64,000 nucleotides of DNA from contig OZ252236.1 in the NCBI GenBank assembly GCA_965249455.1, positions 1,674,001 to 1,738,000 of the forward strand. Direction: 5' to 3'. Below the pieces are notes generated by a model, which saw only the letters and a program-made list of their open reading frames with translations, was not told the origin of the DNA and made no database searches. Positions 26,272 to 35,185 of the stretch are shown piece by piece. This DNA comes from Jiulongibacter sp024742395 (GTDB lineage Bacteria; Bacteroidota; Bacteroidia; Cytophagales; Spirosomataceae). Numbering within the stretch: the stretch's first letter is position 1; every line of letters starts with the position of its first letter. The position numbers and the translations under genes were made by a program.

Positions 26272-29200
26272 TTAATTTATTTCAATTTCATTTAAGTTAA
26301 CACATTGCCAGGCTGTACCATTATATAGTTTTATACAGCCTAAGTCAATATCCCAAAGAATCATACCTGTTTCAGGTTCTTCTATTTCCTCTATTTGCTC
26401 TGTATTAAGCCGTGGGAGACCTACCGAATTTGAGTTTAATTGAACAGATTGTTTCAATATGCCTCCTGGACCTGCTATCGTTTTCTTTGATAATTTGAAT
26501 GATGAACATGAATTGAATGTACATACTTGGCAATTAGCGTCTTTCCAACTAACCTCTGTACAGACTGTTGCCGTAGGTTTACAACAGCTCAAGCCAGTGA
26601 ATGGTGGGAAGACATAGTTAATTTTGAACTGATCTCCGGGTTGGATAATATAGCCATTCTCGTTTTTCCATTGAAGTTCACGTTGATTGTATTTGTCTAC
26701 AGTAATTGTTCCCACATAATCAGTGAAACTTAAGCCGGTTGAAGGGTTTCCGATATTTTCCAAATTGACATTGTCAATTGACCCCCACAATGCAGGGTTA
26801 TCATTACAGCTAGGGCATTCTTCATTGTTTATATCAAAATAAACATCGGTTACCCGGATATTGACCTCGGTTATAGGAATTACAGATGAGTTTTGAAAAG
26901 AAAATGTTTCAACACCCAGGGAAAGTGGCACGCCTCCGGACCATGGAGCACCTGAAGGTACATTCGTGATTCCACCTCTGGTTTTATTAATTTCAAGATT
27001 GGAAGTACAACAAGGCATAGGTACATAAGGTAAAGCTCCTACACATACGATATTTGAAGAAAAGGGTGAAGTGGGGATATAGTTCATGTCTTCGGCTCTG
27101 ACTACAAAGTCGTTACACATCAGATCATTTGTGGTCGCTGTAATTGGAATTTCAAGGTCAAGATAAATTAGTTCTGTAGAACCAGGCGTTAAAATGAAAC
27201 CAGAATTACTCTCAAACTTTAAAGACTTTGAAGTATTAGCAAAAATAGATGACCATCCCGGAGTGTTAGTGCCACAGGTTTGACCTAATTCCGGATTGAC
27301 ATCAGGGCTATTCTGATTGGAATAGTTGACTGAAAAATTACTACTTAACTGTGCCTGAGCTATCAAGGTGCCATTTAAATTACTGGCTCTATTAGTGCAG
27401 CCCAGAATATTGACATCTCCTAAAGATGGAATCAGGTCAATTATTTTGATATTGGTCATATTAACGTTACCAACATTTTTAACGCTAAGTCTATATTTGA
27501 TCTGACTACCAGCCGATACTGGGTTTGATGAAATTCCGTATGTTAAACCACCGTCAGTGCTGATCTCTTTTCTTGCTGAAATTTGATAAACCGCATTTAC
27601 GGTAAGGCTTACAGTATTTGATACAAAGGAAAAATTACTATTTCCTACTGAGGCAGCATTCGGTATCATCCCTGGTGGAGTGCCAGTTTTTACCCGCACT
27701 TTGAATTCTACCCAATACGTCTCTAATTGACTTATCAAACTATACCCCTGCCCAATAAACGAATCACAATCGTGTGGCATGTCCGGCAGATTTACATAGA
27801 AATTATTCCCACTTGAATTATAAGCAAAAGTGGTGGATCCGGTGAGATCAATAGTTCCTGCAGGTGCATTTCCTGAAGAGGAGCAAGACGTATAAGGGTA
27901 ACTACCAGGAGTGGTCTTATAAATTTTTACGGTATTCAGGTTGACAAACTCTAAACGTGGGTCCAGAAGATCATCAAAAGTGCCATTGAGGAAATCAGCA
28001 CTTCCATGATTCTGAAAGCCCACTCTGTAAATAAATTCGTCGCCGGGATTGTAAACGTGATTAGTAGGAGAGCATATTTCTTTCCTAACTTTAATTTTAG
28101 GTACGGCATCTTGAATGGTAAAATTAACAGAAGCCGTTTTAGAAATTGATTGGCTTGCAGAATTCAAATGAGCTTCGTTATGAATAATTTGACCTGCTGT
28201 GGCAGAATTATTTATTGAAAAATCAATATAAATTGTCACCCCTTGGTTTTGGGCAAGTGCCAAATTATTAATAAACAGATTAGAAAAGGGAACAGTTATA
28301 CCTGGTGTTGTATGGTCTATAATTTCAGTGATCAGGCTGCTCGTAAATGTATTTCCATTAACGGTGTACTGATAATTATTGCCGGATGGATTATAAATTC
28401 TTATTTTATTTACACTTATACCTGCAGGAAAAGTGTCATCAAAAACAAAGTCATTTACAGCAACATTTCCTGAATTACCCAGACCAATTTGATAGCTTCC
28501 GCTACATCCCGCCACCGGATTTTCCATAAAATCTATGTATTTCCCGAGGTAACCATTTGGGTTCAAAGGAATGGAGTCAAGAAAGCAAACGGTTACTGAA
28601 TCGGATTCATTTATGGTTTGATCGCAAGGATTAAATCCTCTGAGGTTTACCTTATTTGTGCCACAGCTCTCATTAGGAAAGTGAATTGCCGGAAATTCTA
28701 CTTCTACTACAAAATGATATGGAGATATATATGGATTGCCAGAGTTTGCAGCTGTCACATCAAGAATTGGTATGTTCGAAATGTTTGATGAAATCAGTGT
28801 GGCTCCTGTGGGTATTATATCTGTAATATTTACATTATATAAATTATGAGATCCTATTAAGCCTAATGTATTGAAAATATAAATGTCATAGGTGACAGTA
28901 CTTCCGGTAAGGAATGTGGAATTATTTGCAGGTCTTACTACTTTTCTGACTTTCCAGCCATCTGCTGCGGTAGAGGTAATATCTATGGGTTGAGTGACTA
29001 CTCTGGGAATATTATTGGCTTGAATAGAAGCAAAGTTTGATGCCACGGCTCCATCACACGTTTCGCCATAATTGAATCTGACAGATAAATTGATGCTGAA
29101 TGCCCCAGTTGGAACTGTTGCACCTGTCGGGATGGAATTCCATGTTACTGTATTGCCATTTACACTCGCGGTAAGCCAGGAAGGAGAAAGCTCACTAACA

Positions 29201-29457
29201 AATGTAAGTTCGGCGGGTAGGAAGTCGTCGATTTGTAGGTCAACCACGGAACCTGAAATGCTGAAATTTATTTGATACGTAAATACTTGACCAGCCGGAA
29301 CAGGCGAAATACTGGTTTGATATAGTTTAGAAAGACTTACAAAACCCCCATTACCCGAGGAGGTCACCTCAGGTGAACTAGTAACATCAGATTGTCCAAA
29401 AACATGGATAGTATTGAAAACATATGAGAGCAGAAAAATTATGTATACTTTTTTCAT
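26272..29457 (-). CDS. Large exported DUF11-type repeat protein
   Basis: 1061 residues with a signal peptide (ending in HVFGQS). It carries repeated beta-sandwich units of the DUF11/conserved-repeat kind with the pattern (D/N)xxPxGxTxxS, TxVTYDIYIFN, VNITDIIPTGATL and KVRKEI. Cys pairs occur in the last third. The C terminus has LPRLNTEQIEEIEEPETGMILWDIDLGC and NGTAWQCVNL, the module shared with 19294 and 30798. It is the last gene of the LytTR operon, 25 bp after the 435-residue protein gene. It probably forms a long surface stalk or adhesin. No T9SS sorting domain of the classical type is visible, so the anchoring route is unknown. Confidence 0.85.
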   Translation of the reverse strand: MKKVYIIFLLSYVFNTIHVFGQSDVTSSPEVTSSGNGGFVSLSKLYQTSISPVPAGQVFTYQINFSISGSVVDLQIDDFLPAELTFVSELSPSWLTASVNGNTVTWNSIPTGATVPTGAFSINLSVRFNYGETCDGAVASNFASIQANNIPRVVTQPIDITSTAADGWKVRKVVRPANNSTFLTGSTVTYDIYIFNTLGLIGSHNLYNVNITDIIPTGATLISSNISNIPILDVTAANSGNPYISPYHFVVEVEFPAIHFPNESCGTNKVNLRGFNPCDQTINESDSVTVCFLDSIPLNPNGYLGKYIDFMENPVAGCSGSYQIGLGNSGNVAVNDFVFDDTFPAGISVNKIRIYNPSGNNYQYTVNGNTFTSSLITEIIDHTTPGITVPFSNLFINNLALAQNQGVTIYIDFSINNSATAGQIIHNEAHLNSASQSISKTASVNFTIQDAVPKIKVRKEICSPTNHVYNPGDEFIYRVGFQNHGSADFLNGTFDDLLDPRLEFVNLNTVKIYKTTPGSYPYTSCSSSGNAPAGTIDLTGSTTFAYNSSGNNFYVNLPDMPHDCDSFIGQGYSLISQLETYWVEFKVRVKTGTPPGMIPNAASVGNSNFSFVSNTVSLTVNAVYQISARKEISTDGGLTYGISSNPVSAGSQIKYRLSVKNVGNVNMTNIKIIDLIPSLGDVNILGCTNRASNLNGTLIAQAQLSSNFSVNYSNQNSPDVNPELGQTCGTNTPGWSSIFANTSKSLKFESNSGFILTPGSTELIYLDLEIPITATTNDLMCNDFVVRAEDMNYIPTSPFSSNIVCVGALPYVPMPCCTSNLEINKTRGGITNVPSGAPWSGGVPLSLGVETFSFQNSSVIPITEVNIRVTDVYFDINNEECPSCNDNPALWGSIDNVNLENIGNPSTGLSFTDYVGTITVDKYNQRELQWKNENGYIIQPGDQFKINYVFPPFTGLSCCKPTATVCTEVSWKDANCQVCTFNSCSSFKLSKKTIAGPGGILKQSVQLNSNSVGLPRLNTEQIEEIEEPETGMILWDIDLGCIKLYNGTAWQCVNLNEIEIN

Positions 29458-29482
29458 GATAATCTTTTTATTTGGTTATTAG

Positions 29483-30790
29483 TCAAGGTGTTGCGTTTGT
29501 GTAGCAAACTTGGAAGTCGCAGGTTTTACAATTGATATCTGTAAAAATGTATCGAATGCACATTTCAAACTCACTGTTACAACATTCTAAATGGCTTTCT
29601 GGTAAACCAATGGGTAATTGAAATACTCGTGGCGAAGTACTGAAGTCCACACCAGTAACTGGGTTTTGGGCTGTCCATATAAGTTGATTTGTGTGATAAT
29701 CAGAATTGTTGTTAACATCAGCATTACCTTCATTGCCAGATTGCCATACAATAGTTGAATTGGTAATATCTTTTGGATGTGAAAAGGGGTTCCCCGGGAA
29801 TTCATGATTAAAAAGACCCATGTTTTTGGCTTCCTTAGTGCAGACTTTACATGCATCATTATTTACTGTATGACGTAAACCGATAATGACAGCCTTAAAT
29901 TCTTTGATAGGGGCTAAGCCGTTGATTTGCATCTGCTGAACTATATTGTAGTTAAGCAATAGCATATTGTTTACAGGAGTTAACGAACTGCTGACGTTTA
30001 TAAAATCTAGGGAATTGCAATAATTACAAATGCAACTTGGTAAGCTATCCAGATCACTGACTACTGTCGGTAAGGACCCCATCATTCCATTCGCTGAACT
30101 TAATAGTGTATTTGAACCAAATGGTACTGAGAAGTCAAGACACCAGCTTTCCGTAATTCCAGGCGGTATTGAAAGTGTACTGTTAGGCTGCGGAGCAAAG
30201 GGAGCTGCACATCCTTTTAGTTGAGTTACGGGAATAGTGTTTCCATCAAAAGTGAGAGTACTGATATCCCAATTAGCAAAACTGGTTGGAAGATTAATGA
30301 GATCTATTTGGGCAGAAAAATGCACCATTCCCAATGAATCAAAAGCGGGGTCATGACAGAAGATATTCGTAACATTTATCTCCGCACCTCCTGAGGCAAC
30401 TGTCCTTGGATTTGAAGACAGAACGTAGAAGTAGCCAGTTTTACTAACCTGTTCTTCACATTCTTTTGAACTAATATAGACCCGCCATTGGTAAGGTGAT
30501 GTGTCGGATTTTCCGTTCTGATAGATATTTTCGAGCTGAGGCGAATGATCTAATATTTTATTGGTCACCGTGGTACTGTAAAGAATCTTACCCGATCTGG
30601 ATAGTTCAAACTTTTGAGTTGCATCTGCTGATCTGTTTTCCCATTCAAAAACCGGTCGTTCTTTTTCGTTGAGATAGAAAGATGTATTGTTTTGGGGTAA
30701 AACCAATTTAGCGGAAAGGCAATTTGACTGACCCAAGCTAATTCCAGCAACTAATAATAGTATTGAAAGTAGTATTGTATTTCTTTTCAT
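29483..30790 (-). CDS. Exported beta-rich protein of the LytTR operon
   Basis: 435 residues with a signal peptide (MKRNTILLSILLLVAGISLGQS). The N-terminal ~110 residues have a fibronectin-like strand pattern (PVFEWENRSADATQKFELSRSG, YQWRVYISSKECEEQV). The C-terminal 300 hold many Cys, including CICNYCNS, CKVCTKEAKN, ECCNSEFEMCIRY and CKTCDFQVC, probably disulphide-bonded outside the cell. Some of these CxxC-rich segments resemble those in the DUF11 protein encoded next (for example CQVCTFNSC against CKTCDFQVC). The two products may therefore belong to one surface structure. Family not recognised. Confidence 0.8.
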   Translation of the reverse strand: MKRNTILLSILLLVAGISLGQSNCLSAKLVLPQNNTSFYLNEKERPVFEWENRSADATQKFELSRSGKILYSTTVTNKILDHSPQLENIYQNGKSDTSPYQWRVYISSKECEEQVSKTGYFYVLSSNPRTVASGGAEINVTNIFCHDPAFDSLGMVHFSAQIDLINLPTSFANWDISTLTFDGNTIPVTQLKGCAAPFAPQPNSTLSIPPGITESWCLDFSVPFGSNTLLSSANGMMGSLPTVVSDLDSLPSCICNYCNSLDFINVSSSLTPVNNMLLLNYNIVQQMQINGLAPIKEFKAVIIGLRHTVNNDACKVCTKEAKNMGLFNHEFPGNPFSHPKDITNSTIVWQSGNEGNADVNNNSDYHTNQLIWTAQNPVTGVDFSTSPRVFQLPIGLPESHLECCNSEFEMCIRYIFTDINCKTCDFQVCYTNATP

Positions 30791-30797
30791 TAGAGTT

Positions 30798-31298
30798 CTA
30801 ATTATTGTTTAATTTGAGACATTTCCAGGCGTCTCCATTATAGATCACTGGACAGTTAGCGTCAATTGACCAAATCATAGAGCCGGTTTCTGGTTGTTCT
30901 ATTGCGTTTATCGCTTCCATAAATAATCTGGGTAATACAATTCCAAAAGGAAGTAGCGTAGTACTCTCTGATACCGTGGCCTTTAAATAAAATTGTACTG
31001 TTTCATTTTCTTTATTGGACACATTGTCTCCAATATTTTCCCAAATGCCTGAAGCAGGAAATCGTTTAAAATCATCTTCAAAAATTTTAAGCCTTTTGAC
31101 TACTTCTTGGTTCTGATTGATGATCTCCCATTTTTGATTATACTTTCTTAAAAACAGGTTATTTTCTGTACCTATGTTAAATACATCTGTTCCAAAATCT
31201 CGAATTATTGAACTGTTGGTTTCGGTGCTAATCGCCAGTTTTTCTTGTCCGAATGAGTTTAATGCTTGAAGCAAAAAGAAAGATATTATCCATTTCAT
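30798..31298 (-). CDS. Small exported protein with the shared YNGxxWxC module
   Basis: 166 residues with a signal peptide (MKWIISFFLLQALNSFGQ). The first half is unrecognised; residues ~118-163 are GIVLPRLFMEAINAIEQPETGSMIWSIDANC and VIYNGDAWKCLKL. This is the same module as at the end of the DUF11 protein and inside the 19294 protein. Its ATG overlaps the TGA of the LytTR gene by 4 bp (ATGA), so translation is coupled. Role unknown, but the matching ends suggest that the three proteins share a partner or assembly step. Confidence 0.8.
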   Translation of the reverse strand: MKWIISFFLLQALNSFGQEKLAISTETNSSIIRDFGTDVFNIGTENNLFLRKYNQKWEIINQNQEVVKRLKIFEDDFKRFPASGIWENIGDNVSNKENETVQFYLKATVSESTTLLPFGIVLPRLFMEAINAIEQPETGSMIWSIDANCPVIYNGDAWKCLKLNNN

Positions 31299-31627
31299 GA
31301 TGCTAAACCGTTAAGAATTGACAGCGTTTTTGATTTCCTTCGGGAAGCTTTCAGAATTTTACCACCAGTTATTCTGACAGAGTTAGCTGTGACTGTTTTT
31401 ATGCAGGCCTTATTTATTGCATGTTTATGGCTTATTCTTACGTAATTTCCTTCATCTTTTATGGCTTCTAAAACTCTTTTGAGCGTTATAGATAGAAGCT
31501 GATTCCTGCCGTTTTGATAATAGATGTTTGTGTAGTTTATTTCTGCTTCCAGAAAAAGGATATTTTCAGGCTCTATGAAAGTGCGAGCACCCAGAAATAA
31601 GTGTTGTTGATTTTGTTTGTTAAACAT
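31295..31627 (-). CDS. Stand-alone LytTR DNA-binding protein heading the surface operon
   Basis: 110 residues containing only a LytTR domain: ILFLEAEINYTNIYYQNGRNQLLSITLKRVLEAI, YVRISHKHAINKACIKTVTANSVRITGG and LKASRRKSKTLSI. The receiver domain of normal LytR/AlgR regulators is absent. It is the first gene of the operon 31627-26272 and is preceded by a regulon palindrome (31686) and -7 box (31655). It probably gives local feedback control of its own operon. A second stand-alone LytTR gene at 53604 has a similar relation to a surface protein gene. Confidence 0.85.
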   Translation of the reverse strand: MFNKQNQQHLFLGARTFIEPENILFLEAEINYTNIYYQNGRNQLLSITLKRVLEAIKDEGNYVRISHKHAINKACIKTVTANSVRITGGKILKASRRKSKTLSILNGLAS

Positions 31628-31654
31628 GACTTTTTAAAGGATTATTGAACACTT

Positions 31655-31662
31655 CAAAAGTC
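31655..31662 (-). promoter_or_regulatory. Predicted -7 box of the LytTR operon
   Basis: GACTTTTG on the minus strand keeps A at position 2 and TTTG, 23 bp downstream of palindrome copy 3 and 27 bp upstream of the ATG. Confidence 0.55.
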
Positions 31663-31685
31663 GACGTTATTAAGAGATGAGTAAA

Positions 31686-31701
31686 TCCCTAATTTTAGGG
31701 A
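31686..31701. promoter_or_regulatory. Regulon palindrome, copy 3
   Basis: TCCCTAATTTTAGGGA, placed at about -42 relative to the expected transcription start of the LytTR operon. Confidence 0.65.
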
Positions 31702-31760
31702 GTAAATGACTGGCAGTAGTTAGAATCCTCTTAATGATTAAGGAATAAATTTATTGACTC

Positions 31761-33329
31761 TTAAAATGCCTTAAAGATGTCAAATAATTGCTGAATTGAA
31801 TTCACTGCAAACAGCTTATAGTTAAATGTTTCAAGGTTGATGCCTGAGTCTACCCCCGTGATATTTTGCAGGTTGGAAAGTGTAGGGTTGTTAGGATAAT
31901 CTGTGGTAAATCGATTAAATAAGTCTACCAGAATGAATGAAGTGCTTCCACTTTTTTTTGTAGGTAGCAGAAGAATGTCTGGTTTATTTGAGAAACTGCT
32001 GTATTTAAATATAATGTTGGTCTCTGCGAACCCGGAAGTCCTAAAATCACTGATTAAGTTTTGGATATCGCTAATTGCCAATGAAGCGGCATCGGGTATA
32101 TTTAGAGTACCGGAGCTGGTCAGGTTTTGAGAGGTGCTTTGAGAAACAAAAGCTGATTGCGAACCTAAACCAGAGTATGTATGATTATTGAGTCGGTTTT
32201 GTACATCGTAGAAAACGTAATTAATAGAAGATTTATAAGGCTGCAGATTAACAGGGATACAAAATGGCTTTTGGTAGGCCATACTGTAACTCATTAAAGT
32301 ATCTGTGCTGCTGGCAAAGAGTTTAAATACTTCTTCATCTTGTGTTTTTAAATCGTCATTTAGCTCGTTTATTGAATTGTATTCACCTCTTAATTTTTTT
32401 ACAGTAACACCATCTGCTGAATTTAAGCCCGGGTGTTTAATGTTTAGGAAATTCATTAATTCAGCATCAAAGTCAAAATTAATTAAGCTTGCTTTGTCAT
32501 CTTTAGCCATAGATTTAAAGGCCCTTTTTCTAGATTGTAGAAAACGTTTTTTGTATGCTCTGTTTGTAGTGCCTGATACCCGTGAATTTGATATAATTCG
32601 TTGCACATTTGATAAAGATGCGGTATTCAGAGGTTTGAAATCATAGAAGATGGCCAGGTCTACCAAATTGTCATTGGGATTGGTAGAATGTTCAAACTCC
32701 GAGAAGCTCAAAGCATAATGCACTCCTGTACTGTCAAGTGATTTTTTCCATGGATCATATATTAGAAGATATTTTGAGCTTTGGTCTGAGCCACTTTTGG
32801 TTTCTAAATATCCTGAGATTATAGAGACATGCTGAGTACCCGAAATAGGGTAGGTTTTCCAGAGTAGCATTGGGGTGGCGTCATTGGCACGGAAAATATT
32901 CTTGATGGTTTGCCAGTCTGGTTTAGTATTAATTCTTTGAGCACTGGCGGTAGAATTTATTTGAGGATAGTCTGAACTGTAATATTTAAAACTTTGATAA
33001 TCGTTTTGTAAATCTGAAATAAGATCGGGAAAGCTTCTTACGCTAATTGTAGAAGCTTCATGGCAATTGGAGTAATCAGGACAGGCTGAAGATGTTCCAA
33101 TATTTGTTCTGATAGAATTGGCTCTGATCAGCTGAAGTTGAAGATCTGAATTTTGAGGATTACTCAAGAATACAGAAGAGAGCATTTCATAGGAAGCTGC
33201 CCAGCAGGTATTCCTGCCCAATTGCCCTCTTTGATTGACATTACTTATAAAAGCGTATTCATAAGACTGTGCAAAGCCGAGACTTTGCACAGAAAGAAAT
33301 ATAAACAAGAATTTGTATGGTCTGATCAT
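31761..33329 (-). CDS. Exported papain-like (C39-like) cysteine protease
   Basis: 522 residues with a signal peptide (ending in GFAQS). The catalytic-site pattern is GQLGRNTCWAASYEMLSS (Gln and nucleophile Cys, about residues 37-43), a His in GTQHVSIISGY (about 165) and the acidic/aromatic YDPWK (about 188), which matches papain-like C39/C70 proteases. The C-terminal ~280 residues are of unknown fold. Its gene follows the 139-residue protein gene after only 4 bp, so the two are one unit. It may process that partner or another exported protein. The order of active-site residues is complete. Confidence 0.8.
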   Translation of the reverse strand: MIRPYKFLFIFLSVQSLGFAQSYEYAFISNVNQRGQLGRNTCWAASYEMLSSVFLSNPQNSDLQLQLIRANSIRTNIGTSSACPDYSNCHEASTISVRSFPDLISDLQNDYQSFKYYSSDYPQINSTASAQRINTKPDWQTIKNIFRANDATPMLLWKTYPISGTQHVSIISGYLETKSGSDQSSKYLLIYDPWKKSLDSTGVHYALSFSEFEHSTNPNDNLVDLAIFYDFKPLNTASLSNVQRIISNSRVSGTTNRAYKKRFLQSRKRAFKSMAKDDKASLINFDFDAELMNFLNIKHPGLNSADGVTVKKLRGEYNSINELNDDLKTQDEEVFKLFASSTDTLMSYSMAYQKPFCIPVNLQPYKSSINYVFYDVQNRLNNHTYSGLGSQSAFVSQSTSQNLTSSGTLNIPDAASLAISDIQNLISDFRTSGFAETNIIFKYSSFSNKPDILLLPTKKSGSTSFILVDLFNRFTTDYPNNPTLSNLQNITGVDSGINLETFNYKLFAVNSIQQLFDIFKAF

Positions 33330-33333
33330 TTAT

Positions 33334-33753
33334 TTAATTAGGGGGTGGAGTAGGATTTGAGCTTCTTCCATCACCTCCTCCACCAGTAGGCAATATATCA
33401 GTTATTTCCTGGTTTCCTTTAAAGAATCTTATCCTGGAGGTCACTCCGTCACTGTTTGTGGCTTTTTTATCATCTTCTTCATAGCCTACATTTAGCACCA
33501 CAGAATCCCATTTTTCAGAGTTTTCAGTTTCCTCAAATTTGGTGTATGGATTTGGACCAAAAAGAGCTTCTAAAATAGTTTGTTTATCAACTCTCACTCC
33601 GTAAGGTTCTTTTAACCCGGCTTCTTTTTGAAAGTTTAAAACCTGAAACTCTAAATCTTCTGATTTGCTACGGGAATTTCCCTTATTTTTAAGCGATTTC
33701 CATCTGTCTCGATGTTCATTTCTTAGGCCGTATTTAAATGTTGATTTTGACAT
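33334..33753 (-). CDS. Small hydrophilic protein paired with the papain-like protease
   Basis: 139 residues, no signal peptide, rich in Lys and Glu. The C-terminal tail is GGGGDGRSSNPTPPPN; a Gly-Gly run before a proline-rich end is reminiscent of peptide precursors or linker tails. The middle (YGVRVDKQTILEALFGPNPYTKFEETE) looks folded. I do not recognise the family. It starts 15 bp from the divergent membrane protein gene at 33769 and ends 4 bp before the protease gene. A substrate or adaptor role is possible but unproven. Confidence 0.7.
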   Translation of the reverse strand: MSKSTFKYGLRNEHRDRWKSLKNKGNSRSKSEDLEFQVLNFQKEAGLKEPYGVRVDKQTILEALFGPNPYTKFEETENSEKWDSVVLNVGYEEDDKKATNSDGVTSRIRFFKGNQEITDILPTGGGGDGRSSNPTPPPN

Positions 33754-33768
33754 TGCTATTTAATTTAT

Positions 33769-34473
33769 ATGAAACTTCTTTACTCTGAAACTCTTTATCA
33801 ATTATACCTTAACTCAGGTCGGTTTACGCAGTTTTTTTATTTATTACTGTTCTTATTTGCAGTTTTAAGTTATCGGTATTTTGTGAAGGAGTATAAATGG
33901 ATGTTTTTCCTGTTTTGTACCTTCTTCTTTTTTGAATTTTTAGCGGGCTTGTTAATTGAGCCGTTTGACTTAGAAAATACTCACTTTACAGATCACTTCT
34001 ACTTATTTTTTTCTATTGCCATTCAGTCCGTTCTATATTTCTTGATTGTTGAAAATCAGCGGGTTAGAAATTTAATTAAATACCTTGTGCCACTGTTATT
34101 GGTTATGATTATTGCCTTTGCACTGGTAAACCAAGGCTACTTAAGGGGTTCTCCAATTGCTCCGGTAAAATATTTTCTGTTTTCGGGTTTATATCTTCAT
34201 GTGCATCGGCAGCTCGTCATTAATTCCAGAATTAACAAGTTAAAGGATAACCCGCTCTTTTGGCTAAACTTAGGCTTACTAATCATGAATATTTATTATC
34301 TTTTTTTTGTAACCATAATAGACTTCGTTATTCCTATAAGTGATGATTGGTCTTTTATTCTCTATATTCTTAAAAATGCTATTGATCCTGTTAGCTGCGT
34401 TTTATGGGCTATTTCTATTTATAAATTAAGAAATTGGAAACAGCCCAACATTAAACAAGTCGCATCTCAATAG
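33769..34473 (+). CDS. Multi-pass membrane protein of unknown function
   Basis: 234 residues with about seven hydrophobic segments, including FFYLLLFLFAVLSYRYFV, WMFFLFCTFFFFEFLAGLL and FWLNLGLLIMNIYYLFFVTII. It resembles the membrane part of Bacteroidota sensor proteins but has no kinase, receiver or DNA-binding domain. The gene overlaps the 3' end of the convergent response regulator gene by 23 bp. Its closeness to a two-component system makes a sensory or accessory role plausible, without direct evidence. Confidence 0.75.
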   Translation: MKLLYSETLYQLYLNSGRFTQFFYLLLFLFAVLSYRYFVKEYKWMFFLFCTFFFFEFLAGLLIEPFDLENTHFTDHFYLFFSIAIQSVLYFLIVENQRVRNLIKYLVPLLLVMIIAFALVNQGYLRGSPIAPVKYFLFSGLYLHVHRQLVINSRINKLKDNPLFWLNLGLLIMNIYYLFFVTIIDFVIPISDDWSFILYILKNAIDPVSCVLWAISIYKLRNWKQPNIKQVASQ

Positions 34474-35086
34474 CTTTTATCACCGCCTCAGGAGCCGAGT
34501 TTACATGCAATTTTTCATAAATATGTTTCATATGTGTGTTTACAGTTGAATAACTTATACCACAGGTATCAGCGATCATTTTATAGCTCAATCCTTTGGT
34601 CAAACAGCCCAGAACATCCTTTTCTCTATTGGTCAGCTCTATGAAAGTGGGTTGATCTTTGACAAATTTTGATTGAAACATCTTCACTACTTTGGCGGCA
34701 ATAGAAGGGGATAAATGAGAACCGCCATCGTTCACTTCTTTTATGGCCTGAACATATTTTTCGGGATCTGTAGTTTTTATTATATATCCACTTGCTCCTC
34801 CGCAAATGGCCTGAAAAACCTTGTCGTCAGCCTCAAAAACTGTTTGAATTAAGATTTTGGCATCAGGTACCGCCTGGCGAATATTAATCATCGCTTGAAT
34901 ACCGGAGAGGTGCGGCATTTCTATGTCCATTAAAACAACATCAGGTTTTTGTTGCCGTACAATTTTAACGGCTTCTCTGGCATCAGGATAGCTGCCGAGC
35001 ATAAATATTCCGTCAGAGCCCGCCAGATATAAGGATAGACTTTCTCTTAAATTATTATTGTCTTCAAAAAGAATTACTCTTATCAT
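34451..35086 (-). CDS. NarL/FixJ-family response regulator
   Basis: 211 residues from the ATG at 35086 (MIRVILFEDNNNLRES). The receiver has the acidic pair FEDN, the phospho-acceptor Asp in VVLMDIEMPHL (about residue 53) and Lys in GYIIKTTDP. The LuxR-type helix-turn-helix is LTNREKDVLGCLTKGLSYKMIADTCGISYSTVNTHMKHIYEKL. A longer frame to 35185 runs through the promoter and is rejected. The gene is transcribed from its own promoter just downstream of the kinase gene, behind regulon palindrome copy 4. The regulator probably binds that palindrome and controls itself and three other genes or operons. Confidence 0.9.
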   Translation of the reverse strand: MIRVILFEDNNNLRESLSLYLAGSDGIFMLGSYPDAREAVKIVRQQKPDVVLMDIEMPHLSGIQAMINIRQAVPDAKILIQTVFEADDKVFQAICGGASGYIIKTTDPEKYVQAIKEVNDGGSHLSPSIAAKVVKMFQSKFVKDQPTFIELTNREKDVLGCLTKGLSYKMIADTCGISYSTVNTHMKHIYEKLHVNSAPEAVIKAIEMRLV

Positions 35087-35154
35087 ATCCTGATTTATTC
35101 TTATAGTGGGGTTCCTAAGTCTTGGTGTGGCAAATGCGTACATTCTTTTTTCTA

Positions 35155-35162
35155 CAAAGCTA
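35155..35162 (-). promoter_or_regulatory. Predicted -7 box of the response regulator gene
   Basis: TAGCTTTG, an exact TAnnTTTG match, 23 bp downstream of palindrome copy 4. Expected start of transcription is about 65 bp before the ATG at 35086. Confidence 0.6.
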
Positions 35163-35168
35163 TTTGCC

Positions 35169-35184
35169 TGCCGGGATGCCGGCA
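35169..35184. other. GC-rich hairpin between operator and -7 box
   Basis: TGCCGG-GATG-CCGGCA is a perfect 6-bp inverted repeat in an otherwise AT-rich region, filling most of the 23-bp spacer. The other three promoters lack it. It may be a second protein site or affect promoter shape. Confidence 0.4.
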
Positions 35185-35185
35185 A

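Noticed and set aside
32305..32646. 113-codon plus-strand frame
   Set aside because: Antisense to the papain-like protease, no independent support.
34474..35185. Longer N terminus of the response regulator from 35185
   Set aside because: It would run through the -7 box and hairpin; MIRVILFEDN at 35086 is the normal receiver start.
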